A stretch of 64,000 nucleotides of DNA, taken from assembly GCA_005406025.1 (NCBI GenBank), contig BGZK01002076.1:17315-81314 (forward strand), given 5' to 3'. The DNA comes from Eumeta japonica (Eukaryota > Arthropoda > Insecta > Lepidoptera > Psychidae). The translations under genes were made by a program, and so were the position numbers. The notes under the pieces are model-generated. The model searched no databases. It had not been told where the DNA came from and saw only the letters and a list, made by a program, of their open reading frames with translations. Below are positions 11,812 to 24,122 of the stretch, in pieces (within the stretch, counting starts at the first letter, position 1; the number at the start of each line of letters is the position of its first letter).

Positions 11812-13280
11812 TGTACGATATCACACGCACAAAAACGAATCGCGTGCATAATATTTTCTGTATTCAACATACACCCGAATTAGCGCGACCGGCCCGGGCA
11901 TGTGGGTCACGGTCCGGCGAGCGACAGAGACGGCCCGACGGGCGTCCGCGCCTCGTCCGAGCGAGACGGCGATAGCGTAAATTTCAAACCACAAAGAGCA
12001 TAACTGTTTTAACATTTTTCTGTTATACTTGGTTAAATTTTCTATTCGCTCTTAATGCAATAACGCCGAGACCGGGTTCGATAACGAAACGATTCCGTTA
12101 TTATTATCAATATACAGATGCGGTATTAACATAATCTTAACAGAGTATACGACTGTCTGCAACGCAGACGCAGAAAATGCAGTAAGCACGTCCACCAGGC
12201 GTAAAAAGTGTTGACTGGTGTGTTAAAGTGATGGATGTGATACCGTCTACATTTTCCTGAGGATGTGCCCAGTTGGTATGAAAAGTACGTAAAAATAATA
12301 ATATAGATATTAACAGACTAAGACAAATAAACAAATAATACTCGCTTAGTTGTTCGATATCTGTCAATCCTCTGGAATCAATATTCAATTGTTTGAATTC
12401 GTAGTGGAAAAACAGATTTTAGGATCGGCGGTGGGGTGCACGCTGCAATAATAATGCATGTTGCAGGCAAACGTGTAATTATGGATTTTCGCGAATTAAC
12501 ACCTCGCACAATATAATACTTGACACAGAGTAGTTCTGTATAAAAACACAAAAAGCCCAAGATTATCAACCGATCCATGCCTACTGACCGGAGGATAAAC
12601 TACAGACATATTTTCCAAAATTACGTTTTTTCTACATTCCGGCTTCATAGATAGCGACAAACATTAATTACTCTGTTGTTGTTTGTTATAGGAATATTGA
12701 AATGCGCGAATGAAGTAGCCGCATGCGAGATTGCGATACCAAATGAAAAACGATACAAGAATGAATGAACTAATAAAGAATGGTGTATGCGATTACATTG
12801 TTTAAGATTCGGGCAGCCGATAAATGGACATAGATACGAATTCATTTCATTCACGAGCTCACGGCTATTCACCAAAAAGGGTAGACGGACACCGGAGTTC
12901 TCGTACGGTAACGACTTTTACATACCATACATCCGTCGATGAACAAAAAGTATTACACCATTTGAAAAGGAGATGCGTTAAAAACGATTAAAAATGTTTA
13001 AAATACGATGCTCGTAACTTCTTCGATGCTTAAAAAAAAACGAAACGCGGCGAAGAGACTGACAGATTTACGAGCGTCCCTTGATTTTCTCCTCGTGATA
13101 CGCTGACGTTTTGTCGGTAATTTTGGCAGCCAAAAACTCGAGAGATCGCATCGTACATACCTAAATACTGTCGGAGCCTCAGGCAACGTAAAATAATAGA
13201 TTCTTCACATATGTTAATGGCTTTTGTCGTTGAAAACCGGTTCAGCTAGTTTTCAGCGTGATTTGTAAATTGGCCATTAT

Positions 13281-13443
13281 GTACATGCGCGAAACTTTGC
13301 CGCTCTGAACTGGCTGCGAATGATGTACTGCGCAGGTGTTACGCTCCCCGACCCTTTCTTCTTCTCCGTCGCATTCCTATTCTACGCCATTGCGACGCTT
13401 TCGTGACGAACTTCACACGGCATAGGTTCATCCATTGTGCTGT
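13281..13443 (+). mobile_element. 165-bp TIR MITE, copy 1
   Basis: The ends resemble TACAACGCACGAAACTCTGCCG and its inverse, enclosing the family's conserved core gctccccgacccttt...tattttacgcc. This copy has degenerate ends and a shortened centre. Confidence 0.75.
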
Positions 13444-14625
13444 ATATTCCGTTTACCACCGACTTGACTTATACTGTTTCTAGCGTTTCGGGTTAATTCT
13501 AGAAAATCGCAATCAACAAGGGGACGCTTCAGAATGAAGAGTATATTCTAAAAGTCGTAATTTTTTAAAACATCGCTATAATCATGTTAAAACTTAATTA
13601 TTTATGTATATAGAATAGATGAATCAACGAGGGATCATTTTGCTTATTTATTTCTTGCTATTAAATTGACCAAATACTAAAAATCTATTATGTAAATAAT
13701 TTAAATTTCTAAGTAGAGTATCGAGTTTGAATAATTTTAAGTTACTTCAGTTTAGAGCGACGACGATATAATCTTTTCGTGAAAATAGCATTCTGCCTAT
13801 AATACTTGAAGCAGTGAGCAGAATTGATGGTATTTAAATGATGATATTTATGATGTAAAATGGAACACAAAAGGGATCGATGTAACGAAATGAGAATAGG
13901 ATAGTGCCAGTTTCGAGATACAGCGAAGACGAAAAAAAATAGTACGTAAACCTACAGTATGGCGTATTTCTTTTCTCGATAAGGACAAGGCAGTTTCTTT
14001 TTTTTGGTGACTGTACTTGGAATATCTGATTTTAATGTAATTGCCGTATAATTCCGCTAATTAATTGACTCATTCGTCCACTAAGACCACATTATCCTGT
14101 AAGACCACAAGAGTATTTCTACGGGTTTGTATTGACGTGATGTTTGTAAGTAGCTGATAACGGACAGCCGACGCCAATCGCGATTCTGGATCGGGACACA
14201 ATCCACAGGTCAACGTCGTATGTAGAAGGTTACCGTCGCCCTACAAAATCATAAAAATATCTACAGAACCAAACAAAAAAAAAAACCTTTTCTCATCTTT
14301 TAATTGAATGAAATAATTATCTAAGGGCGAATTTAGATATAATAATTTTTTAGACGATAAAGGTTGCCAAAAAAAAAATTAAGCTGCCAATATTTATTCT
14401 GCTGTTGCTGCCAATTTTATTTTTAATTTTTCTTAAAAAGAAATAGTTTTAAATTTGGTACTCTTCAGTTCAATGTTGAATGGGCTCATGTTTTTAGTGA
14501 TCACACTGTATTTCGAAGGAAAATCCATTACAAAACCGGATTTATAAATAATTTTCTGCAGTTGCTGGTGTGGTAATCGATCAGTAATAAATTTATAGTA
14601 TTATAATGTAAGAGTCGAAAAATTC

Positions 14626-15596
14626 ATAGTCCAATAAAATCTCCAATTAAACAAGATCTCACCAGTTTTGGCGCAATATGTAAAAATATGTTCCTAATTA
14701 CATAAAAAAAAAATTTGGTTGCCTGTAAAGTCGGTATACGGGCGAAAGTTTTACGTGACAACGACTTTGAATGGTAAAATCATTTTAATGTGAATATTCA
14801 TTCGTATAGTAGGAAGAAGGATGAAATAATAGTAACAATTTAAAACATTTATTTATACAAAGAATTATATTTAAAACATTAATTTATACAAAGAATCTCG
14901 CACTGAATTTCATATTAACAAAATTTTATTTTTACCTTTACACATACATACGTATTTATATACAAATATACATACAATAACTTGCAATACATTTGCAAGC
15001 TATGCACTAATTCTCTAGTGCTGCGCGCGCGGCGGCAGACCGATCATAGTTGAGTGGGAGAGAGACGCAAGGCATTCGGCGGGCCTCTCTCTCGTTCGGT
15101 GACTCATCGTTACGTTACCGAGCGTTACACTTTTTCATAAGTGACTCCCAGCCGCAACCTAATTTAAGACGTTGTCACGTCAATAATGATAATATAAAAG
15201 AAATTTTAACTTTTATACCATTTGGATAAATATATACATAGTATGAAAATTATATTTATACTATATATATAAATAGATAGTTCACAACGAGACAAATTTG
15301 TTTTTAATTATTTGCAACGAAATTTAGCAGATAATAAAAAATTGAAAAGGATCTTTTTTGTGTAATTTTTTTTCCCACAACTTTTACTTGAAACTTTTTT
15401 TTATATTTCTCACCGTTATCCAGTTATTTTGAAAAAACGCATTTTTCAACCCTTTTTTATTTTTTTCATCCCTTTCCCGTCAATATAAAATAAAATTTCT
15501 TTTATATTACCATTATTTATGTAATTACGAACTTATTTTTACATATTGCGCCAAAACTGATGAGATCATATTTAACTGGAGATTTTATTGGACTAT
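14626..15596. mobile_element. Foldback (MITE-like) element with a nested insertion
   Basis: The ends are ATAGTCCAATAAAATCTCCA at 14626 and its inverse at 15596. The arms continue inward for over 100 bp once the inserted 475-bp element is removed: GTTTTGGCGCAATATGTAAA, then ATTACATAA, then TAATATAAAAGAAATTTTA on both sides. Without the insertion the element would be about 490 bp. The centre is AT-rich with no coding sequence. It is a non-autonomous foldback element, older than its insert because its arms have diverged at several sites. Confidence 0.85.
14705..15182 (+). mobile_element. 475-bp element, copy C, inserted in a foldback element
   Basis: This third copy is practically identical to copy B, 13.4 kb away. 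It interrupts the left arm of a foldback element. The arm reads ...CTAATTACATAA before the copy and TAATGATAATATAAAAG after it, while the intact right arm carries the joined sequence. The exact junction is blurred by A/T runs, so the target duplication, if any, is only a few bases. Confidence 0.88.
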
Positions 15597-15780
15597 CAAT
15601 GCACACACGTGAAAGGTATTTAATATAAAAATAATGACGATAATCACAATTGAATTCATTTAAGTTAACGGCAGCAGGATTTTTCCAGCAACTTTAATAC
15701 CTTAAATTCTTTATATCTAAATACGGCCTTTAAAACATTACGAACAAGGGAAGGTCTTTTTAATGCCGGATCTTAGACTG

Positions 15781-15998
15781 TTATGTGTCTGCTGCGGGTT
15801 CTAATGCATTAAGAGCTGAGGGCTCAGGCGAATGAACTTTGGACATACGCATTAAAAGCTGGATTCCGTTTCGAGGTTGATATGAAGATCTAGCCATCCG
15901 TCCGTCCATCCGGGTCATGACGAGTGACGTGAAGTCGTCTACATCGCCTCCTTTTCGCATTGCGGTGCTACTAGGTCTTTGATATTTACGGAACAACC
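15781..15998 (-). CDS. Candidate terminal exon, unrecognised protein
   Basis: After a possible acceptor (TTACATAG) an open frame of about 71 codons runs to TAA at 15781. It includes KYQRPSSTAMRKGGDVDDF, MTRMDGRMARSSYQP and ends LNALEPAADT. Codon use looks coding and composition is less AT-rich than the flanks. I do not recognise the protein. It lies on the same strand and in the right direction to be downstream of the kinase exons, but its phase does not fit. Joined directly to the phase-0 catalytic-loop exon, the acceptor gives VVP and then a stop. It could be the end of another gene, a kinase exon reached through others not seen, or part of an old repeat. Confidence 0.3.
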
Positions 15999-16479
15999 TA
16001 TGTAATTAAGGATTTTTTTATAAAGAGTATTTTTTTATTTGAATTCGTATGGTTAGAAAACTGCACCTAGCTGTACAATGTGCAGTCTGTTTTATATAAA
16101 ATTTTGTTTTAATTATTTGGATTTGTGTCTTGGTTACCGAAAGCGCAATGTGCCACGTTAAATGTAAAATTTACAATATACATGCAAGCAAAGAATAAAG
16201 ATCACTGGATATTATTTCTCGATGCAAGATAAAACTGAGTGAATGCAGTTGATAAACAAATCTATACGGATATTATAAATCCGAAAGTGCTATATTAATG
16301 CATACTTACTATAAAGAAACATGAAGATTTTAAATAAGAAAATAGTGATATATTTTTTTCTACGCTACATGTAACTCTAAAGTAAATTTATAAGAAATAT
16401 TTTTAACCGACTTCAAAAAAAAAAAAGATTTTTCACATTTCACAAACGAGCGAAATGTAAAAAGCTGAACAATAATACT

Positions 16480-16580
16480 AAGACACAAAATCCTCAATAA
16501 TGTACGGTGTCCGGCCTTTTTACCCAAATGTCCGGCCAAACTGGGTGTTCCGTCTGGTTTGGCTATCTGGCAACCCTACA
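16480..16580 (-). mobile_element. CCGGAC MITE-like element, copy 2 (partial)
   Basis: The minus strand starts gtagggttgccagatagcca, then ccagtttggccggacatttg, ggtaaaaaggccggacacc and attattgaggattttgtgtc, matching 52.24-52.32 kb. It keeps one terminal AGGGTTGCCAG and lacks the other end. Confidence 0.6.
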
Positions 16581-16899
16581 TTAAGCAAATGTGTAGAGCT
16601 ATGTTGGTAAATGCGGGCAACATTTATTGATATCGAGGCGTTCGAGACCGAAAGAGAAAAAAATGAAAGAAGCGAACGAAGTCGCCGAAAGAATTATAGT
16701 ATTTAATAAAGGATATGCGTACAGGCGTTCTACATTTCCAATTACGCAGAAATATCGTCTCTTTCATGTGTGAGGGGACATTAACTACTCGTATATTATA
16801 TATATGAGCGACGGTGGACATAAAATCGTAAGAGATGAAATGAAAATTTGGAAAAAATAGCAGTTAATTATAATCATATAGTAGTTATATATATCATAG

Positions 16900-17200
16900 A
16901 GAAAACTCGACGATGAAATTAGATGGTCACTGCCGCCCATGGACACTACCATCCCCGGAGGAGTCACCGATGCGTTGTCGGCCTCTTGAGTGGGAATAGG
17001 ATATCTAATGGAGGGGTTCTGGTCGATGGGAGGGTGAGGGGGAGTGGGCCACTGGAATTTTCACTTACTGGACGAAACGGGACAGCGGAAGCTGCCCACT
17101 TCTCGTCCGTATTCTGTGAGTGTGTTAATTCGCCAGTCGAGCTGGCGTATTTTTGTGCTGCAGCCAATTTTCCCGAGGTATGACTCTTTCGCAGTAAAAT
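16900..17200 (+). repeat. Lepidopteran SINE-like repeat, long copy
   Basis: It runs from cactgccgcccatggacact through gcgttgtcggcctcttgag, ggaataggatatctaatgga, tcacttactggacgaaacgg and cgtccgtattctgtgagtgt. The same order of blocks is seen at 19.1 and 54.3 kb. Overlapping open frames on both strands arise from this repeat. Confidence 0.8.
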
Positions 17201-17339
17201 ATTGTCAAGGACAGATATACAATATTGTACATATAAATAGGCCCTTGACTCACTTACTAATATTGCGCCCTTATTTCCTCCGACTGCCATCTTTTTACCG
17301 TCAGTCTGTAGGTGGAATGAGAAAGCGAACAGCCGAAAC

Positions 17340-17600
17340 GGCATACGCGCTTCGTCCGTACGAAAGCAACGTTATCGGGGATACCGGGAAAGCGGGGCCC
17401 GGCAGGACGCCTCGCGCGGGCCGGAGCCGCGTGTCGTAACCGGCGCCCGACGATACGCTATCTGGAGCGGCCGCCGCGCCGTGTCGCCTGACTCACGCCC
17501 CCCCGAATGTTTTGATAAAACTGAAATATTTTCACGTTGCCGCCGCCGCGAGCCGTCCGCTCCGGGCGTGTACGCATCGGCGGCTCAGGGTTGTTACGTG
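17340..17600. promoter_or_regulatory. CpG-rich block, possible regulatory element
   Basis: This is one of the most GC-rich stretches in the window (gcggggcccggcaggacgcc, gtgccgccgccgcgagccgt-like runs), next to a SINE copy. Frames through it are uninformative. Confidence 0.25.
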
Positions 17601-18216
17601 CTAGGTGATCGTTGATTTTTGAAAAGAAAAAAAAATTACGCTCCGTTTTGTTGTTTTTCGATTTCGTTTTATCGGATTTATTTTAGATGTGTAGTAACAG
17701 ATTTTTTTTCTGTTTACAACATACCTTTGCGGTTGTCTTTCAGGAATCATGATCGAATGACAGTTATTATAATTGTCATAGTTATAGGAAAAGAAGCAAA
17801 AATACTACGGAAAAATTATTAATGAGAAAGAAAAGAATAAAAATTTTTATTCGATATAAAAACATAATCTCGATGGTTAATATTAACTTCCTGCGTAACA
17901 CAATCGTGTATTAGAATAGGACTTCATTATGTCGATAAAACTTATCGACCTAATAATGCCTTCGTCTTACAAAAGCTTCACGCCTTACGGCCGGATATTA
18001 ATATGAGTTGTATGTACAAGTGAATCGATATATTTATTACCTCATGCTACAGAATAAAATCTACAAACTTATGACAATATATTCAAATCAATTTTTATAT
18101 TACATACTTCAGAACTTTTGCTAGCCATCAATTCCAAATTTACTCACTAATAACATGACATGTTCCCTGTGATTTATTGATGTTAATGTGCCCGTATGCG
18201 ACTAGTGAAACCGTAA

Positions 18217-18417
18217 CCCGAGGCCTCAAAAAACATGCAACATGAAGTGTCTTTCTACCTCATGAAAAATTTAAATAAATTTGCTCTAAGTGAAGGAAAA
18301 CATTACGATGTGACCCGTGTGTCGGAAAAGTTTGAACGAACACTGTCACTGAAGCATGAAATTCTCGAACAGTATTGCGCCAACGTGGACAAGCATGGCC
18401 TAATACTCGCCTTGTAA
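18217..18417 (+). CDS. Candidate small ORF or exon, unrecognised
   Basis: An open frame from about 18217 (first ATG 18235) to TAA at 18415-18417 encodes a mixed charged-hydrophobic peptide with NLNKFALSEGKHYDVTRVSE and LSLKHEILEQYCANVDK. A donor-like CTT|GTAAGAG overlaps the stop. The composition is more protein-like than the neighbouring chance frames, but no domain is recognised and no acceptor is convincing. It may be a decayed gene fragment. Confidence 0.2.
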   Translation, partial: PEASKNMQHEVSFYLMKNLNKFALSEGKHYDVTRVSEKFERTLSLKHEILEQYCANVDKHGLILAL

Positions 18418-19079
18418 GAGGACATTTTTTTTAACTTACTTTGTAATAATTTAATGTCGGGCTGTAGGAGTACGTAATCACATCTTTTCACGAGATACAA
18501 ATAAATATATTTCTATTTCACGTACACGTTACACAGCTGGCAACCCTAGCGACACGGTATTGGTGTCAGACAAACGGATACAAATAATTCTGTGGTCACA
18601 GGCGAAATATTAATTTCAACCTAAATTAACCAAGACAGTTTAGTTACGACACTATAATTCAAGTATCACGAGAGACATATTTTGACAATTCAAGTAGGAC
18701 AAAACTCACACACAGAACGGATTGACCTACTGTTTCTGATTAGACATACACATTCATGATTTTATTACCATGGCAATTCTAATATTTTTATAACAGATAC
18801 GACGTAAATATACACATGTTCAAAATTAACTAAATATTGTAACAATAGAGGAACTAACTATTGTAATGGAATACTGTTGAAATTACATGAAATAAATGTA
18901 TTCTGAAAGAGTCTCAGAATGTGTTAAATTCACAATAATATTGCAAAAAAATAGAATACACATAAATAAATTTTGTAATTTGTGACATGGAACACGTATT
19001 AAAGGTCTGGATACTTTGGTTCGAATCTAATTATGCATTGTTTGACTGAGCATTCATAACGTTATGCCTAGTGCTCTAC

Positions 19080-19440
19080 AGAGAATATTATTTTTATTGT
19101 ATATTCGAGGGCAAACGACACAGAGAGCCATCGGAGAGTAGATGGCCACCGCCGCCCATAGACTCTGGTGATCCTAAAGGGGGGGGTGCTCTCTCGCGAT
19201 CGCCAGTGCGTCGCTGGCATCTTGGAAGGGAACAGGAAATCCAATGGAAGGGGGATCGACATGATCGAGGTGAGAGGGGGGAATGGGACACCGGAAATCT
19301 GACTCGTCGGTAGAAAAGCAACAGCGACAGCTGCTAACTCACGTCCGTATTCTATGAGAATGTTATATTTTATAGGTCGAGTCGGCTCATATTTACGCTA
19401 CAGCGAAGTTGGCTACAGTATAGCTCTACCACAGTTGAAT
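19080..19440 (+). repeat. Lepidopteran SINE-like repeat, long copy with G-rich expansion
   Basis: It holds gggcaaacga at the start, ccgccgcccatagactctgg, gtgcgtcgctggcatcttgg, a G-rich stretch, then tcacgtccgtattctatgag and the ggtcgagtcggctc tail shared with the 16.9 and 54.3 kb copies. The bases before it (about 18960-19060) contain a B-box-like ggttcgaatct, perhaps a degenerate tRNA-related head. Confidence 0.8.
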
Positions 19441-20369
19441 TTATTCAGACAACAATAGAACTCATTTAAAAGCTATGAAATTCAGACATAACACCTGATC
19501 CACAGTGAAAATGAGTATTTTAAAACGCAAACAAATTACCACATTGTGCAACAATTATTTAATTTTTCTCAAAAAATCACAGTTCCCTAGTAGTTACTTC
19601 TTTTACCTATTTCGAGTACTCACTAACGCATCTAAAAGTTTATCAAGCACAATATAGAGTAATTAACATTCGACAGCTATTCAGTGAACCCCACGTAGCG
19701 AAACAGTGACTCCCGGCCACGATATGCGATCGTACGCTGTTATTTTAAACACCGTAGGGTCACAGATCGACGATTTCGTATCCGGCCACACGTTTCACCC
19801 TCATTTATCCGAGTCGATATTGTGGACGAACTAGAATATGGTATAAATATACAACATACATGCACTAGACTTGATTACGGCGTTTGCCGCTGTCCGTTTG
19901 GGGTGAAGTTTAAAATTATTTGTGATGTATGCATCTAAGATAAGATAAACACAATAAGCTGAATTATAAATGCATGTATAAATGTATATATTTTTTTTTT
20001 ATTAAAACACATTATCGTAATGGCCAATCTATTCTCCGACATCGAGTTGAATTATTGAATAAACGGCAGTTTTTTTTTTTACGAGCACGACGAATCGATT
20101 CCTCATAACGTATTCAATAAACGATTTTATGAAAATTTATTTAATCATTCAAATAAGACATGGAAGGTTTTTTCTGTAATAATAATAATATTAAATTATC
20201 TGTGGACCAGAGGTTCTTTTCCATAATGTATACTGAATGAGTGGGTACTTCACTGTTACAACATATAAATCATCTGTTATAAAAAAAATACAAAGATTCA
20301 GTTCTATATATACATTATATACAATCAATATAAATGTCAGCATACGGCTTTTTTACGGCTATTTCGTTC

Positions 20370-20431
20370 AAAGCGTCTTGTCTATTATATATATATATAT
20401 ATATATATATATTCTATAGACAAGACGCTTT
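20370..20431. repeat. Inverted repeat around a (TA)n tract
   Basis: AAAGCGTCTTGTCTAT and its inverse ATAGACAAGACGCTTT flank a roughly 28-bp (TA)n run. Weaker pairing extends outward. It has the same design as the units at 37.0 and 62.7 kb. Confidence 0.85.
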
Positions 20432-21081
20432 AAAAATAGTTCAAAGTACAATCGATACGAAACAGAGCAAAAAAATATATAAAGATATAATTAAAAAAAT
20501 CTCAATACAGAAACTAATAAAAGACTTCAAATTAGGAATAAAATAAATTCCTTAAAACGTAGCGAAATAACTGTAAAATATATAAAACTCTTTTATATAA
20601 TATTGATGAAGTAAAAATAATCGAATTAAATTTGGTTAATAATAATTTGATATGTCGATGTTATGATATTTCTATGTTACAATATTCAAATAAAAATTCA
20701 AAGTCTACATTCGACAAGTAAGCTAATAACCAATTTAAAAAAAATGTAAAATCGTGTGTCACTGATGGATTAAACCTATTTGTATTTTTTTTCTACCTAA
20801 TATTACTGACTATTACATTGATCAACGACACAATCATTTTTAATTTAAGACTACGCAAGATAAAAAAAATAATATGACTTGATAAAAACTTTAACAGATT
20901 AAAAATTGAATTTTTCGATTGATATATTATATCGTCTATTTCACAAAATAATACTCACAGTTTAGCAAGCATATACTGGTTATATAATATTATTACATAA
21001 TAACCGATTTATAAATTGATTATGTAACTTTTTGATAAATAAGACAAGAGCTTATACATCTTTGTTTTTCGTTTACATCTA

Positions 21082-21375
<294 letters not shown>

Positions 21376-22067
21376 CTAATATATACAATATTATTATAAG
21401 ACATCTATCAATCGTTTCATGTAAGCCTGTTTTGGGTTCAAAAAGCTCAAAACCTGCCTTTTTCTAATACATTATCAATTCGGTCTGTACGAGAAGTACG
21501 ACCCTTCAATCACAAATAGGTTCATAAACGTGGATTTGTATCGATAAATTTGTGTCGTAGATCCGTAGACATAACATCCTAAACATACATATATCTATGT
21601 CTCATATCTATCTATGGATTTCACGGCCCGTAGATACGAAAGTTTCTCTATTTGACAATCTTACATAATATATAATTAATTTTTAAAATCAATTTAAAAT
21701 AGACATAAAATAATTTTATAGAGTCCAGCAAATTTTCCAAAAAAACTCTAAATGCATCCTTACTATTTTATAGTCGAAATTTACCTATTTTTCTTTTTAT
21801 ATTTCGCGCAGCAGTTTTCTAATTAGTTATAGATACTATTGACGCATTGACATTGTATCACTTTTGATTTGTCAATGAACATAATAAGACAAGTCCTGGC
21901 GACTTATCTATTTCTGCTAATTGCACGCCATCTTTAAAATAATGCAAATCGTAGTGTACTTGGAAGTTTAGCTTTAGAGCGATTTATCAACTCGGTCTCT
22001 ATTATACATGTATGTTCGAAGCATATATTTATATAATTAAATCGTAAAAAAGCAAAAATGTTTTTTT

Positions 22068-22165
22068 AAAAGTAAATTGTATTTATACAATATAATTGTA
22101 TTTGTTGTATAAATATTGTATAAATACAATATAATTGTATTTATACAATATTTATACATAATACA
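22068..22165. repeat. AT palindromic minisatellite
   Basis: Repeated TTGTATTTATACAATATAA and TTGTATAAATATTGTATAAA words alternate in both orientations, making several overlapping hairpins immediately before the Helitron-like unit. Confidence 0.8.
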
Positions 22166-22677
22166 GATTTCAGAAGAGCTCCTTTTCAATTTTTTTCTGT
22201 TTGTCTGTATATTTGTCCGCTTGCTTGTTCGAGCATCACTCCAAGACTAATTGACCGATTTGAACAAAACTTTTGTGTTTTATCAGCAGTAATCGACTGC
22301 TTAACTTGGAATACTATTTATCGGCGCTACATTACCTATAGGAGCTAGACAGAGAGCAAGTTCACTTTTTGTCCTCTCTTTGACTTGAAGTACTTACTGA
22401 ATAGGTTTGGGCAAATGGTACCTACTTACCGTTCATTTTTTTGACAATGCCAGTGTCACGAAAGGAATGTGTCTAATTATCCAGAAATAGAGTTCAAGAA
22501 AATGACGAGATCTTGCTATAAACATTGTGGCTTTAAGGAAGACCATGATATGAACCTCTAAGATTTTCTATGGTTGACGGAAGACAACGAAGAAGTGGAG
22601 GACAGCTTTTATACATTTTTAAAACGTTCTCTTGTTTCACAACCACCACGAGAACGAAGTCGCGGGCAACAGCTAGT
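22165..22677 (+). mobile_element. Helitron-like non-autonomous element
   Basis: It ends gaagtcgcgggcaacagctagt: a GC-rich terminal stretch capable of a hairpin, then CTAGT, as in lepidopteran Helitron 3' ends. Upstream it shows the related ctccaagactaattgaccga and tttgtctgtatatttgtccg words. No helicase or Rep coding is present. The left boundary is approximate. Confidence 0.55.
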
Positions 22678-22744
22678 CAACCATATCTAGGCAAGCGTCG
22701 CTACGCTTGCTCTACATCTATGTGTTCAGTTTAGCTTTTTTGTG

Positions 22745-22789
22745 TTTTTTGTCTTTTCTCACAATCATGTCGTGAGAAAAGACAAAAAA
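22745..22789. repeat. Hairpin, 18-nt arms
   Basis: TTTTTTGTCTTTTCTCAC and its exact inverse lie around the loop aatcatgtc. A downstream A-run continues the right arm. Confidence 0.8.
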
Positions 22790-23204
22790 AAAAAAATATA
22801 TGTAGTAACGTTTTAGTATTATATTTTGTAAATTTATACATATATAATTTCAAACCAATTGAAATTTTTATTCATATTACGATATTTGGTGTCATATAAA
22901 ATTTGAATTACGCTAATTGCTAAATGCTATCCAATTGCGTTTAAAGATATCGTCATGGCATCCAGTATAAAATGTCCAAAGTTTGCATTTCACGAACATT
23001 AATTCTATCGTTCGAAATTTCCATTTAGATTAGCTATCTGTCCGGCGCCGGCGACGACAAGTAAGGACGTCACTTAACGATTTGGAAGACGCGCGTAGGA
23101 AAACCACGACACTGATAACCATATATTCATCATCGGAAATTACGTTCGGAATTTTTAAATATATACAATAAGTAGATTATTTCATACACGAAACGCATAA
23201 CTGC

Positions 23205-23370
23205 ATCGTTAAAAGTACTGGATGAAGTTACATGTTTTCCTGTATTTTATTTACGAATCGGACCAGACACAGTCACAGCACTGTGGTCACTTTGTCTTTA
23301 TACGGGGTCTTGATTCCTTCGTAAATAAAATACAGGAAAACATGTAACTTCATCCAATACTTTTAACGAT
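23205..23370. repeat. Long inverted repeat, 53-bp arms, 60-bp loop
   Basis: The left arm 23205-23257 (ATCGTTAAAAGTACTGGATG... TTTACGAA) and right arm 23318-23370 are inverse copies with a single mismatch. The loop carries cagtcacagcactgtggtca, itself partly palindromic. Transcribed within the kinase intron it would fold into a long near-perfect stem. Confidence 0.9.
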
Positions 23371-24065
23371 AGTCGCTATTTAACGGCTGTTTAGTTAACG
23401 ACTACTTAATTGTGGTCAGTGCTGAAAGCGATCAATCAATCGAAGAAATTCTATTCAATTGGCCTTAATACTCCTCATATATGACAAGATTGTAAATATA
23501 TTTTACAAATCTATGCTTAATTATTAACATTAAAGTATCTAAAAATGGAGTCAATAGTAGCAATTTAAACAAAATCGTATTTTTTTCATTCCCAACCAAA
23601 CAGTCAAAGACTCGAACAGAGCGGGCCGGTTCAAAATCGCGGAGCAGGACGCTGCCTGATAATGGGCGTACCTTGGAGCAGGGCTTAGTCTTTCCAAGGG
23701 AATGATCAACGTTATTAACATTAAATCAGAAAAATATTAAACAGGTTATTAATATCTTGACCACTAAAATACATTATTAGAATATCACTTAAATCAGACA
23801 AGTTATATTATGTTACACATAAAACACATAGATGTTTTTACTATTTGTGACGAATGAACTGAGATGTAATATTGGATCACGAGTAAAATAGCAACATTTA
23901 TTACAGTATTTGCGGAAATTTTAATAAACTAATAAAAGTGCACGAAATTCTTATCTACCGTTTTCAAGGATAAAGCTTCTGCAGATTATTTATTTCTAGT
24001 AATGTGTTTTGGTAGAAATTACCCGTGCATACTTTTAACCATCGGTATTCGAGATTAATGCTCCT

Positions 24066-24122
24066 GATTTTATTGAGTATACAAGGCGAGGACATTACTC
24101 GCCACGTGTACTCAATAAAATC
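24066..24122. repeat. Pre-miRNA-sized hairpin, 25-nt stem
   Basis: The arms GATTTTATTGAGTATAC with aaggcgag (24066-24090) and the inverse (24098-24122) pair with three mismatches around the loop gacatta. It is intronic, between the hinge and catalytic-loop exons. Confidence 0.75.

Larger units (their letters stand above)
8161..13280. other. Long intronic stretch, little recognised
   Basis: It holds only the direct repeat near 10 kb, the CpG-rich patch at 10.6 kb, the (AC)n tract and a 10-bp hairpin (acacaacagc at 9097, its inverse at 9145). Open frames are short and motif-free. Confidence 0.55.
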
